From the NCBI RefSeq assembly GCF_002209485.1, contig NZ_NJIX01000002.1:434001-498000 (forward strand): 64,000 nt of DNA, given 5' to 3'. This stretch comes from Achromobacter sp. HZ34 (GTDB lineage Bacteria; Pseudomonadota; Gammaproteobacteria; Burkholderiales; Burkholderiaceae_B). The position numbers and the translations under genes were made by a program. Of this stretch, positions 42,475 through 51,084 are shown piece by piece; the first letter of the stretch is position 1, and every line of letters begins with the position of its first letter. A model generated the notes under the pieces. That model saw only the letters and a list, made by a program, of their open reading frames with translations. It had not been told where the DNA came from and ran no database searches.

Positions 42475-43434
42475 ATGCCCCAGATCATCAATCGCACGAC
42501 GCTGCCCAACTACTACGCCACGGACGATCCGTCCCTGGCCGAGGCGGCGGACAGCGCCCGCATAGACATGCGCATGGCGCATGGCAACAAAGTCTCGCTT
42601 GCCGTCGCGGTGTGCCAGCCGGGCTACCACCCGGCGCCGCAAATCCACGCCACGGAGCAGCTCAATTACGTGGCGGAGGGCGAAATCTGGATCTATATCG
42701 ATGGCGACGCGTATCACCTGCAGGCGGGCGACGCCATCCGCGTCCCCAAGATGAAGCCGCACTGGATGTGGAACCGGTCGGAACACCCTTGTACGTTCTA
42801 CGAATCGAACTGTCCACCGCTGGCTGGCGATGCGCAGGGTGCGGGCGCCCTGTTCGAGGGCGACGTGCCGGCGCAGCACTATCCACACGTCGTCTGGCTG
42901 TCCGACAAGTATGCCAAGGAAGTGGAAGACCGCGACGCAGCGGCTGTGGAAGGCCCCCTGCTGGCCCGTGCCGACAGCCTGGCGACCAGCGTCCACGGTG
43001 GCGCCATCGGCGCCGCCGCCGCCGGCAAGCTGACGTCGAAGTGCATACACGGCCTGGAACACAATATGACGCTGGCGCGCCGCAAAGGCGGATATCACTC
43101 CGCCCCGCACATCCACGACGCCGAGCAGTTGCATACTCCCATCAAGGGTGACATCGACATCTTCACCTCCGACTTCGGTTTCGCTTGCCGCGAGGGAGAC
43201 TTCAACATCGTGCCGTCCAATACCCCGCACTGGGCTGAAGTCAGCGGCGACGAGGACAACATCCTGCTGCAGGCGCACTCTCCCGTATTGGGCTCGGCGG
43301 CCAATCGCAAGGCCCTGCTGACGGACGAGGAACGCGGACTGCCCATTTTCACGGTGTTCAACATGACGCCGTGGCGCGAGCAGGACATCATGAACGTGGA
43401 GCAGGTGCACCGAAAAAACATGCAGCGGTCGTGA
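42475..43434 (+). CDS. Bicupin protein, probable dioxygenase or isomerase
   Basis: 319 residues with two clear cupins. The first has H52, H58, E61 and H96 (QIHATEQL...KPHW). The second has H212, H214, E217 and H252 (PHIHDAEQL...TPHW). Both halves keep full metal-binding sets, unlike the bicupin at 2382, so the two proteins are not close paralogues. GGAG lies before the ATG. It forms a two-gene operon with the following Bug receptor, so it probably acts on an imported organic acid. The reaction is unknown. Confidence 0.82.
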   Translation: MPQIINRTTLPNYYATDDPSLAEAADSARIDMRMAHGNKVSLAVAVCQPGYHPAPQIHATEQLNYVAEGEIWIYIDGDAYHLQAGDAIRVPKMKPHWMWNRSEHPCTFYESNCPPLAGDAQGAGALFEGDVPAQHYPHVVWLSDKYAKEVEDRDAAAVEGPLLARADSLATSVHGGAIGAAAAGKLTSKCIHGLEHNMTLARRKGGYHSAPHIHDAEQLHTPIKGDIDIFTSDFGFACREGDFNIVPSNTPHWAEVSGDEDNILLQAHSPVLGSAANRKALLTDEERGLPIFTVFNMTPWREQDIMNVEQVHRKNMQRS

Positions 43435-43478
43435 CGCCCCTGGAGGCGTCGACATACCTATAAAAACTGGAGACAAGC

Positions 43479-44462
43479 ATGAACAGGTTTTTCAAGCCAC
43501 TACGCCGGGGCATCGTCCTGGCTGCCTTGGCAACGCTGGCGCTTCCCGTATGCAGTTGGGCCGCCGCCGATGCCAAAGGCCCCATCCGCATCATCGTAGG
43601 CTACAGCCCCGGCAACAGCGGCGACATGATCGCGCGTATCCTGGCGGAAAAAATGAGCACCGAGCTGGGGACGTCGGTCTATGTGGAAAACCGGGTCGGC
43701 GCCGGCTCGCGCATCGCGGTCGACGCATTGAAACGGGCAGAGCCCGATGGCAAGACGCTGATGGTGGGGACCTTCTCGGTCATGGGAATTTTTCCCATGA
43801 TCTTCACCAAGACCACCTACCATTTGTCCGATTTCGAGCCGGTCGCGCACATCGCCAACAGCAACGTGTGCATTACCGCCCCGATCGACGCGCCCTACAA
43901 GACCGTGGCGGAGTATGCCGCCTGGCTGAAGCAGAATCCGTCGCGTGCGCAGTTCGGCAATGAAGCGGCGGGCAGCCCGGCACACCTGCTGGGCCTGGAG
44001 TTCGGCCGGGTCATCGATGTGAACAACACGCTGATCCCGTACAAGAGCACCACCCAGATGATCTCGGACCTGATCGGCAACCAGATCCCGGCCGCGACGT
44101 TGGCGCTGCCCAGCGTCTACAAGCTGCATCAAGCCGGACAGGTACGTATCCTGGCGGTCGCCTCGGAACAGCGCACGCCGAGCGCGCCAGACCTGCCGAC
44201 GTTGAAGGAATCGGGCTACGACCTGAGCGCCAACAGCATGTACGGTGCATGGATGCCGGCTGGTACGCCCCGCCCTGTCGTCGACCGTATCAGCAAAGCC
44301 ATCGTCGATGCGGTCGCGCAGGCCGACGTGCAGGACAAGTTCCGCCAGTTGGGCCTGGAGCCGACCGGCAAGGACCGCGCGGAATTTGTACGGATCAGCG
44401 ATCAGTCCGAAAAGGACTGGGCACGGATCGTGAAGGATACGGGCTTTCGGATAGATGAATGA
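43479..44462 (+). CDS. Bug/TctC-family periplasmic solute receptor
   Basis: 327-residue Bug receptor with a signal peptide ending CSWAAADA. Its motifs are more divergent than those of its neighbours: YSPGNSGD replaces the usual PGGxxD and IPYKSTT replaces VPYKG. CTGGAGACAAGC precedes the ATG. It follows the bicupin gene by 44 bases. The altered lobe motifs may mean a different ligand class. Confidence 0.9.
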   Translation: MNRFFKPLRRGIVLAALATLALPVCSWAAADAKGPIRIIVGYSPGNSGDMIARILAEKMSTELGTSVYVENRVGAGSRIAVDALKRAEPDGKTLMVGTFSVMGIFPMIFTKTTYHLSDFEPVAHIANSNVCITAPIDAPYKTVAEYAAWLKQNPSRAQFGNEAAGSPAHLLGLEFGRVIDVNNTLIPYKSTTQMISDLIGNQIPAATLALPSVYKLHQAGQVRILAVASEQRTPSAPDLPTLKESGYDLSANSMYGAWMPAGTPRPVVDRISKAIVDAVAQADVQDKFRQLGLEPTGKDRAEFVRISDQSEKDWARIVKDTGFRIDE

Positions 44463-44507
44463 TCCGACGGATGACCTGGCGTATGCCCGGATGCATGACC
44501 TGGCGAT

Positions 44508-45887
44508 TCAGTGGCCGGCGCCGCACAGCGCCAGCAAGCCGGACACGCCGTCCTGTTCCTCGAACGACGCCAACCTGGACAGGATGGCGGTGGTGCGCGC
44601 TTCTCCCAGCGCAGGCAGGGCAATCGAACGGAACTTGTCGAACACCCGGGTCGATTGCGCCCTCTTGTCGACGATGGGATCGCCGCAGTCATAGGCCAGG
44701 GTAAGGCTGTCGCCATCGCGCCGATGGATGGTGACGATGGAATCGCTGAGGGTCATGCCGGGGACCAGGCGCACCTGCACCCGCTGCAACATGGCGGCCA
44801 CGGCGGGCGTGTCGACCTGCCCCCAGGTCTGCAAGCTACCGGTGTCGATATCCAGCATGGCGAAAGCCGCCGTGGCGCGCAGGCTGAACTTGGCCTCCAG
44901 CGCCGTGCGCGGATCCTGGATATTGCAGATTGAACACGCTGCGCCCGCCACCACCTCGATGCGCGACACCGCATCGGCCGCCAGGTCGTGCGCGACACGC
45001 AGCCTGGCGATGGCCTCGATGGTCGAATGCGTGCTGTAGCAGGCAGCGTGAAACTTGAACAGGTTGTTCAAAAGGTGGAAGCCACCCCGCTCAACGCCCT
45101 CGTTGACCGGCACCGACAGCGCCAGCTCCTCATGGAAATCGCTGCCGTGCACCGCTGCGTAGCCCTGGGCGCATTCAAGCACGTCCACCCTGCTGATGAA
45201 ATCCTTGCCGGCCAGCAAGGCCGCGCGCAGGCCCGCTTGCGCCGCCAGTCCGGCGTGCAGCGGCTTGGCCATGCTGCCGAACATGGCTTTCAGTCCCGCG
45301 GCCTGGGTGGCCGCGATACCTAATGCGTGACAGGCCTGGTCCCGAGACAAACCGAGCAGATGCGAGCAGGTCATGGCCGCCCCCAGGCAACCGATGGTGG
45401 CCGTGGTATGGAAGCCATTGGCGTAATGCGCGGGCTCCACCAACCTGCCCACTCTGCAGGCCAATTCATAGCCTGCCACGAACGCGGCGATCAGTGCGCT
45501 CGGCGCACTGCCGCGGTACTCGGCCAGCGCCACCGCCGCGGGCAGGATCGCCGCCGACATGTGCCCAGGCACCGACAAGTTGACGTCGTCATAATCCAGC
45601 GCGTGGGACACCGTGCCATTCACCAGCGTGGCCTGTGACAGGCTGCCGCGCCAGGAACGCCCAAGCACGGTCGCCTGGGGGTGTCCCCCCTCTTCCTGCG
45701 CCATCTCCGCCACGATTCGGCTTACTGGTTCGTCCACTGCCGCGAAAGCGCAGGCCAGCCAGTCGGCCAGGCAATCGCGTGCCACCATGCGCACGTCTGG
45801 TGGCAGCGCATCATGGCGTACCGTCAGCCCCTGCTCCACCAGCAGGCGGGTCAAAGGCAAGGAAACGCCGGCTGTCGTCGCCATCAT
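44508..45887 (-). CDS. MmgE/PrpD-family protein (2-methylcitrate dehydratase-like)
   Basis: 459-residue MmgE/PrpD protein with family blocks NGTVSHALDYDD, GYELACRVG, GFHTTATIGCLGAA and GSMAKPLHAGLAA. Members dehydrate or isomerise tricarboxylic and related acids (2-methylcitrate, aconitate, itaconate). GGAGGAG sits within the stop region of the preceding Bug gene, three bases before this ATG, so the two are tightly coupled. Together with the flavoprotein upstream it suggests use of a tricarballylate- or citrate-like acid. Confidence 0.9.
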   Translation of the reverse strand: MMATTAGVSLPLTRLLVEQGLTVRHDALPPDVRMVARDCLADWLACAFAAVDEPVSRIVAEMAQEEGGHPQATVLGRSWRGSLSQATLVNGTVSHALDYDDVNLSVPGHMSAAILPAAVALAEYRGSAPSALIAAFVAGYELACRVGRLVEPAHYANGFHTTATIGCLGAAMTCSHLLGLSRDQACHALGIAATQAAGLKAMFGSMAKPLHAGLAAQAGLRAALLAGKDFISRVDVLECAQGYAAVHGSDFHEELALSVPVNEGVERGGFHLLNNLFKFHAACYSTHSTIEAIARLRVAHDLAADAVSRIEVVAGAACSICNIQDPRTALEAKFSLRATAAFAMLDIDTGSLQTWGQVDTPAVAAMLQRVQVRLVPGMTLSDSIVTIHRRDGDSLTLAYDCGDPIVDKRAQSTRVFDKFRSIALPALGEARTTAILSRLASFEEQDGVSGLLALCGAGH

Positions 45888-45890
45888 GCG

Positions 45891-46886
45891 CTACTCCTCC
45901 AGGTCGATGCCGGCGCTCTTCAAGCGAGCACCAAGCTTGTCGATGTCGGTTTTCAGCATATCCGCGACCTGCTGCGGCTGCATATACGTCACTACATTGC
46001 CCTGAGCGTTCTGCAGCTTCTGGTATGCGGCGTCATCGGCCATCGCCTTGAGCGCTGCATTCACTCTATTCACCGCATTCGTGGGCGTCCCCTTGGGAGC
46101 GAACAAGGCATACCAGATCGGGAAGACCATGTCGGGATAGCCCTGCTCGGCCAGGGTCGGCACGTTGGGCAGAAACGGCAGGCGCTTGGCCGACGTGGTG
46201 GCCAATGCCACCAGGGTACCGTTCTCGATGGCGGCCTTCACGGCGTCGGTATAGCCTGGACCGGAAATCGACACCACCCCGGCCATGGTATCGGCCATCG
46301 CCGGCGCCGCGCCTTTGTACGGCACATGCAGCAGCTTGATACCGGCGCGATGGGCGAACAGGGCGATGGGCAAGTGCGTGGTCCCGCCTATCCCGGCCGA
46401 CCCGAAACTGTAGCCATCCGGCTTGTTCTTCGCCGCCCCCACCAGATCGGCGATGTTCCTGATGCCCAGGTTCTTGTTGGCCACGATCACATGCGCCGAC
46501 TCGGCAACGCTACCGATCGGTGCGAATCCATTGGGATCGAAGGGCAGCGGATTGCTGGCCGAACGGGTGTAGGGAAAGATGGCCATCGAGTTGACGGCGA
46601 ACAGCAGCGTGTAGCCGTCGGGCTTGGCGCGATTGACGAAATCCGTGCCGATGATGCCGCCGGCACCCGGCATCGACATGACGACGATGCTCTGGCCGAG
46701 GCGCTGCGACAAGGCTTGCGCCATGACGCGCGCCGCCACATCGGTGGGCCCTCCAGCGGAATAGGGAACGATGAGCTGGATGGGCCGGTCCGGATAGTTC
46801 TGTGCATGAGCGGCCTGGACAACGAAGGCGCCGGCCATGGCGGCTGCCACGCCGAGCAGCCGCCGGCGGTTTGGTATGCGATTCAC
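45891..46886 (-). CDS. Bug/TctC-family periplasmic solute receptor
   Basis: 331-residue Bug receptor with signal peptide NRRRLLGVAAAMAGAFVVQAAHA and motifs YSAGGPTD, VPYKGAAP and LPNVPTLAE. A GTG at 46886 is chosen as start because ACGGAGACAAGC, the same ribosome-binding pattern used by other Bug genes here, lies just before it. Upstream in-frame ATG and TTG codons lack one and would lengthen the signal region. It sits between the flavoprotein and the MmgE/PrpD gene in one operon. Confidence 0.88.
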   Translation of the reverse strand: MNRIPNRRRLLGVAAAMAGAFVVQAAHAQNYPDRPIQLIVPYSAGGPTDVAARVMAQALSQRLGQSIVVMSMPGAGGIIGTDFVNRAKPDGYTLLFAVNSMAIFPYTRSASNPLPFDPNGFAPIGSVAESAHVIVANKNLGIRNIADLVGAAKNKPDGYSFGSAGIGGTTHLPIALFAHRAGIKLLHVPYKGAAPAMADTMAGVVSISGPGYTDAVKAAIENGTLVALATTSAKRLPFLPNVPTLAEQGYPDMVFPIWYALFAPKGTPTNAVNRVNAALKAMADDAAYQKLQNAQGNVVTYMQPQQVADMLKTDIDKLGARLKSAGIDLEE

Positions 46887-46973
46887 GATGCTTGTCTCCG
46901 TTTGTTTTTTTATTGCGCTCATGCGCTGACGCGCTGATGCGCCAACGCGGTACTGCACTAATGCGCCGTGGCG

Positions 46974-48437
46974 CTACCGCCGGGCCGTGGCGGCATGCTC
47001 CCCTGCCCTGCGGCCGAATACCGCACCGCGCAATACCGACGTCGCGCCGGGATAGCGGCCGTAGTAAAGCCCCATCGTTTCCCCCGCCGCATACAGGCCC
47101 GGCAGGACGCAGCCCTCGTTCTTGACGACCTGCGCGTTCGAATTGACCTTCAATCCTCCTAGCGTGAAAGTGTTGGCCGAAATAATGGGGTAGGCGTGGA
47201 AAGGCGGCGTGTCCAGCGGCACGGCATAGTTGGATTTGCGCGGCGACAATCCTGCCGTGGCCAAGCCATCCAGGGTATGCGGGTCGAACTGGCCACTGCC
47301 GCAAGCCCGGTTGTACTCGTCTATCGTGCGCTGCGCGGCCTCGCCATCGAAGCCCATCTTGCGCGCCAGCGACGCGATGTCAGGCGCGGACTCCGGCGGT
47401 TGGTCGCTGCGCACGCAGCGCTTCCAGTTGGAAATCCGATTGATCTTGTCGTCCAGGATGCAGTAGGCGATGCCCTTCTTCTGCTCGGCGATCAAGCGTA
47501 TGGTTTCCTCGTAATGGGCGTCGATGGTGCCGGGCGCTTCGTCGATGAAGCGCCTGCCCTCGCGGTTGATGAGTACGCCGTAGGGATAGACCATGACCAA
47601 CGCCTCCGATGCGCTGGAACGCGGATCGATGGGCTGGCCATGGTATTCAGCGAAATCACCGGAGGGCGCCGCGCCGATATGCAAGGCCATCTTGATGCCT
47701 TCACCCTTGTTGTAATAGCCGCCTGGCGCAACCGGGCGCAGATAGCGCCCCTTCGCCCCGATGTAGCGGATGACCATCTCCGAATTACCCTGGAAGCCGC
47801 CCGACGCCAGGATGACGGCGCGGCAATCGAACTGCCGGGGGACGTTTCCCGTATCGGTGGCCTTGACGCCGCAGACCCGGCCATCGGCCGATTGCACGAG
47901 TTCGTAAGCAGTCATCTCGTAGAAGAAGCGGACGCCGGCCTTCTCCGCGCAAGCGGTCATCGTTTCCACCAACTGCAGGCCGCCGCCGTTGACGGCGATA
48001 CGCGGCGAAGGCCGGGGTGTCAGGCCGTAGAAGCCGGCCTCGCCGAAGCTCACGCCATGCGCCTTGAGCCAGGCGATTGCCGGCGGCACGGATTCGGTGA
48101 ACGTGGAGATCAGCTCCGGATCGGTAAAGGGCAAGGCCTTGACTACAGGCGACCAGTTCTCGTAGTCACGCACGGTGGACTCAGCGAAATCTGGCTGGAT
48201 GTAGTAGCCGCTGTTATCGACCATCAAGGACTCGAAGTCATGCGCCAGTTCGGTCTCGCTTTTCATGCGCAGATAGGCTTCTGTGTAGCGGGTGTTGCCG
48301 CCCCGCTCTTCGTAAGTCGACCGTTCCAGCAGCGCGACTTTGGCACCGGCCTCCGCGGCAGCCACGGCGGCGCTCAGGCCAGCCACCCCACACCCCACCA
48401 CCACGACATCGAAGCGCGACTCATCATGCGCAACCAT
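46974..48437 (-). CDS. FAD-dependent oxidoreductase, fumarate reductase/tricarballylate dehydrogenase-like
   Basis: 487-residue flavoprotein of the FAD-binding-2 family. The Rossmann motif is G15-C-G-V-A-G20 with E38, followed by RGGNTRYT, a segment also typical of tricarballylate dehydrogenase TcuA. The C-terminal FAD segment is GLYAAGETMG. It has no signal peptide and no covalent-flavin motif could be identified. AAGGA precedes the ATG. It heads an operon with Bug and MmgE/PrpD genes, which fits oxidation of a saturated di- or tricarboxylic acid to an alkene that the MmgE/PrpD protein then hydrates (inference). Confidence 0.88.
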   Translation of the reverse strand: MVAHDESRFDVVVVGCGVAGLSAAVAAAEAGAKVALLERSTYEERGGNTRYTEAYLRMKSETELAHDFESLMVDNSGYYIQPDFAESTVRDYENWSPVVKALPFTDPELISTFTESVPPAIAWLKAHGVSFGEAGFYGLTPRPSPRIAVNGGGLQLVETMTACAEKAGVRFFYEMTAYELVQSADGRVCGVKATDTGNVPRQFDCRAVILASGGFQGNSEMVIRYIGAKGRYLRPVAPGGYYNKGEGIKMALHIGAAPSGDFAEYHGQPIDPRSSASEALVMVYPYGVLINREGRRFIDEAPGTIDAHYEETIRLIAEQKKGIAYCILDDKINRISNWKRCVRSDQPPESAPDIASLARKMGFDGEAAQRTIDEYNRACGSGQFDPHTLDGLATAGLSPRKSNYAVPLDTPPFHAYPIISANTFTLGGLKVNSNAQVVKNEGCVLPGLYAAGETMGLYYGRYPGATSVLRGAVFGRRAGEHAATARR

Positions 48438-48522
48438 AAGGATTTCCTTGCGAAAGAGATATACGGAGTGGCTAGTCTTGGTGATTTCAACGGGCCTCTC
48501 AATCGATATTTTCGCCAGCTTG

Positions 48523-48539
48523 CATGAGTCGTACTCATG
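48523..48539. promoter_or_regulatory. 17-bp palindrome CATGAGTCGTACTCATG (shared operator, copy 1)
   Basis: Perfect 7-bp arms CATGAGT/ACTCATG around CGT, in the divergent region between the flavoprotein operon and the MmgE/PrpD gene at 48630. Fourteen of its 17 bases recur at 50987-51003 between the LysR and aldehyde dehydrogenase genes. The match in two intergenic regions of one gene group makes a real operator likely. The LysR protein at 50016 is the obvious candidate to bind it. Confidence 0.65.
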
Positions 48540-48629
48540 TCAACCGTGCGTAGATATCGTGCAGGGACTCGCCTGGCCGCTGTGTATAGTCGGTCCATCG
48601 AATTCAAGAAAACAAACGAGGAGACAGCG

Positions 48630-49997
48630 ATGCAATCCGAGTTCACGATGCTTGGTTCCATGGTGGCGCAGGCCGACATCCGCGCCGAACAAACGTCGGC
48701 ACGGACCGCCATCGACCAGGGCATCAGGGCTGCGTTGCTCTGCACGCTATTCGGTGTCGAACGCGAGGCCTGGGTCTGGCCGTTCCGAGCAGCCCCGGCG
48801 TCCGCGCTGCACACCCAGCCCACGGCTACCGGCAAAGTGCAAGTGCGTGCGGCGCAGCGTAACGCGGCGCGCATGCTCGGAGACCTGATGGAGCCGCTGG
48901 GCCGCATCGGTCACCTGGGCACGTTGGCGGGCGCCTCGGACCTGGACCCGATGGACCCAGGTCCTTCGCATACGGTATTGGCTGCCACGCTGGCCGCGTG
49001 CGTCGCCCAATCCCTGCTGGATGAACAACCTTCCGACGACGCCAACAGCGACGCGGCGATCGGCTCGGCAGTGCTGGCGGGTGTCGAGTCGGCATGGCGC
49101 GTGCGCGGTGCGATCACGGGCACCCGGCCGGGCGTCGGCTTCCATAGCCCCGGCGTGTTCGGCACCCTGGCGGCGGCAGCGGCGGGCGCACGCATGTTGG
49201 GCCTGGCCCCGGACGCCTGCGCCAGCGCATTGGCCATTGCGCTCACTCGCGCCTCTGGCCTGGGCATCAACAGCGCGGCGTCGATGATAGGCATGACCCA
49301 TTTCGGTTGGGGCGCGCTGCATGGCCTGGAGGCGGCGCTGCTGGCATCGCAGGGATGGGACGCATCGCGTGATCTCCAGCGTGCCCTGGCCACGTTGTTC
49401 GGCGAAGACCAGGCCCGTGCCGCGGCGCAGAATCTGGCAGTGCCCGGTACCCGGGCCGCCGACGCGCTGGTGTTCAAGCGCTATCCCTGCAACATCTACC
49501 TGAACCTGCTGGTGGCCATGCTGGAAGAAGTCATCCAGGACGGCCCGGTCGATCGTATCGAGGTATCCATGCCCTGGGTGCCGCACCTGGACTGCGCCCA
49601 ACCCAAGGATCTAAGGCAGGCGCGCAATAGCGCGCAGGCCGTGGCGGCCATCGCTGGCGCGGGCGATGTTTCCTATGCCGCCTTTTCCGGACCGCCGGGC
49701 CCGTGGGTGCCCGGCGCGGGCGTCGCACGCCTGCTTCCCAACGTCCAGCTGCTCATGGACAAGGACGCACCCACCGGCCTGCGTAAGGCCGTGATCGGCG
49801 TACGGGCGTGGCGCGGTGCCTCGCTCATCCAGGAGGCCCAGCGGTCCATGCAAAGCCTGCGGGGCTGGGGCGCCGAACACGCGCGCAGGTTGATGGGGCC
49901 GTCCGATCCGCATGACGGCGTGGCAGCCTTGTACAACGGCAGCTACCTGCGCGGATTCGCGCATGTGAAAGCGCGGCTGGCCAGCGTGGCGCCATGA
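48630..49997 (+). CDS. MmgE/PrpD-family protein, divergent
   Basis: 455 residues with the MmgE/PrpD core recognisable in VGFHSPGVFGTLAAAAAGAR, ASMIGMTHFGWGALHGLEAALLA and the later VFKRYPCN. It is more divergent than the two other copies in the window. ACGAGGAG precedes the ATG. It is divergent from the flavoprotein operon and convergent with the LysR gene. It is a likely third step or an isomerase for the same acid pathway, but its active-site residues were not verified. Confidence 0.82.
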   Translation: MQSEFTMLGSMVAQADIRAEQTSARTAIDQGIRAALLCTLFGVEREAWVWPFRAAPASALHTQPTATGKVQVRAAQRNAARMLGDLMEPLGRIGHLGTLAGASDLDPMDPGPSHTVLAATLAACVAQSLLDEQPSDDANSDAAIGSAVLAGVESAWRVRGAITGTRPGVGFHSPGVFGTLAAAAAGARMLGLAPDACASALAIALTRASGLGINSAASMIGMTHFGWGALHGLEAALLASQGWDASRDLQRALATLFGEDQARAAAQNLAVPGTRAADALVFKRYPCNIYLNLLVAMLEEVIQDGPVDRIEVSMPWVPHLDCAQPKDLRQARNSAQAVAAIAGAGDVSYAAFSGPPGPWVPGAGVARLLPNVQLLMDKDAPTGLRKAVIGVRAWRGASLIQEAQRSMQSLRGWGAEHARRLMGPSDPHDGVAALYNGSYLRGFAHVKARLASVAP

Positions 49998-50015
49998 ACC
50001 ACGGGAAGTGGTTTT

Positions 50016-50972
50016 TCAAGTCCCTGCCGGCTCTGCCATCAGCGGTGGACCAGCGGCCGTCGGCGCTGACGCCGCGGCAATTTCGTCCAGCAGCCACTGC
50101 CGGAACAGTTCCAGGGCCGGATCGCCGCAATGCCTTGGAGAACTCATCAGGTAGTACGTGCGTTCTGACGGCACTTCATGGGGGAACAGGCGCCGCAAGC
50201 TGCCTTTGGCAAGTTCGTCCTGGATGAGGAAGCTTTGCGCCAGCGCCACGCCCAGGCCCTGCTCGGCGGCCCGATAGGCCATGGCCGAGGACTCGAACTT
50301 CATGCCGCTTTCCAGCGGCACGTCTTGCGCGCCCACCGCTTGCAGCCACACGCCCCAATCCTCCGGCCTGGCCAGTGAATGCAACAACGCCACGTTCTTC
50401 AGATCGGACGGCACACGCAGTGGGCGGGTCCCCAAGCCGATGGACGGTGCACCTACCGCGATCAACCCGTAATCGAATAACTTGTCCGCACGGATGCCAT
50501 CGTCCACACGGCCATTGACCGCGCGAATCGACGCATGGATGTCGCTGTGCTCGAAGTCCAGGGGCGCGACGGATGCTGTCAGCCGCACCTCGATTTCCGG
50601 GTTGATTTCCTGAAATCGTCCCAGGCGCGGAATCAGCCAGTACATCGCGAAGGTGGAAAAAGCCTGCAGATTAAGAACATTCTGGCGTCCCGAATAACGC
50701 AGGCGGCGCGTGGCCAGATCGATACGGGCAAAGGCTTCGACGACGTCGCGCATATAGGCTTCACCGTCGGGGGTCAGCGTCACCGCCCGGTGATTGCGAT
50801 AGAACAGCGCGATGCCGAACAGTTCTTCCAGGTTGCGCACGTGCCGGCTGATGGCGGACTGGGTCAGGAACAACTCTTCCGCGGCCTTGGTGAAACTACG
50901 GTTGCGCGCGGCGGACTCGAACGCTCGCAACGCCGTCAATGGGGGCAGGCGAGCCATGGACGGGTATTGCAT
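50016..50972 (-). CDS. LysR-family regulator, GcvA-like
   Basis: 318 residues with the helix-turn-helix SFTKAAEELFLTQSAISRHV and effector domain. The opening ARLPPLTALRAFESAARNRS is typical of GcvA-type regulators. The ATG at 50972 is used because GGAAG lies about ten bases upstream; a later ATG at 50957 is possible. It is divergent from the aldehyde dehydrogenase/MmgE/OYE operon. A palindrome lies in between that also occurs before the flavoprotein/MmgE genes, so it probably controls both. Confidence 0.9.
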   Translation of the reverse strand: MQYPSMARLPPLTALRAFESAARNRSFTKAAEELFLTQSAISRHVRNLEELFGIALFYRNHRAVTLTPDGEAYMRDVVEAFARIDLATRRLRYSGRQNVLNLQAFSTFAMYWLIPRLGRFQEINPEIEVRLTASVAPLDFEHSDIHASIRAVNGRVDDGIRADKLFDYGLIAVGAPSIGLGTRPLRVPSDLKNVALLHSLARPEDWGVWLQAVGAQDVPLESGMKFESSAMAYRAAEQGLGVALAQSFLIQDELAKGSLRRLFPHEVPSERTYYLMSSPRHCGDPALELFRQWLLDEIAAASAPTAAGPPLMAEPAGT

Positions 50973-50985
50973 GATCACGGCGCTT

Positions 50986-51004
50986 CCATGAGTCAGAGTC
51001 ATGG
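50986..51004. promoter_or_regulatory. Palindrome CCATGAGTCAGAGTCATGG (shared operator, copy 2)
   Basis: Arms CCATGA and TCATGG around seven bases, in the 112-bp region between LysR and aldehyde dehydrogenase genes. The inner 17 bases match the palindrome at 48523-48539 at 14 positions (consensus CATGAGTCRKASTCATG). It lies 14 bases upstream of the LysR start, a typical site for autoregulation. Confidence 0.65.
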
Positions 51005-51084
51005 ACGGTAGCACAAGAAGTCGTTTGAGCAAATTGGCGTCAACCCAGAGAATGAAAGGCTGCGCATCGAGACAAGAGAGACAA

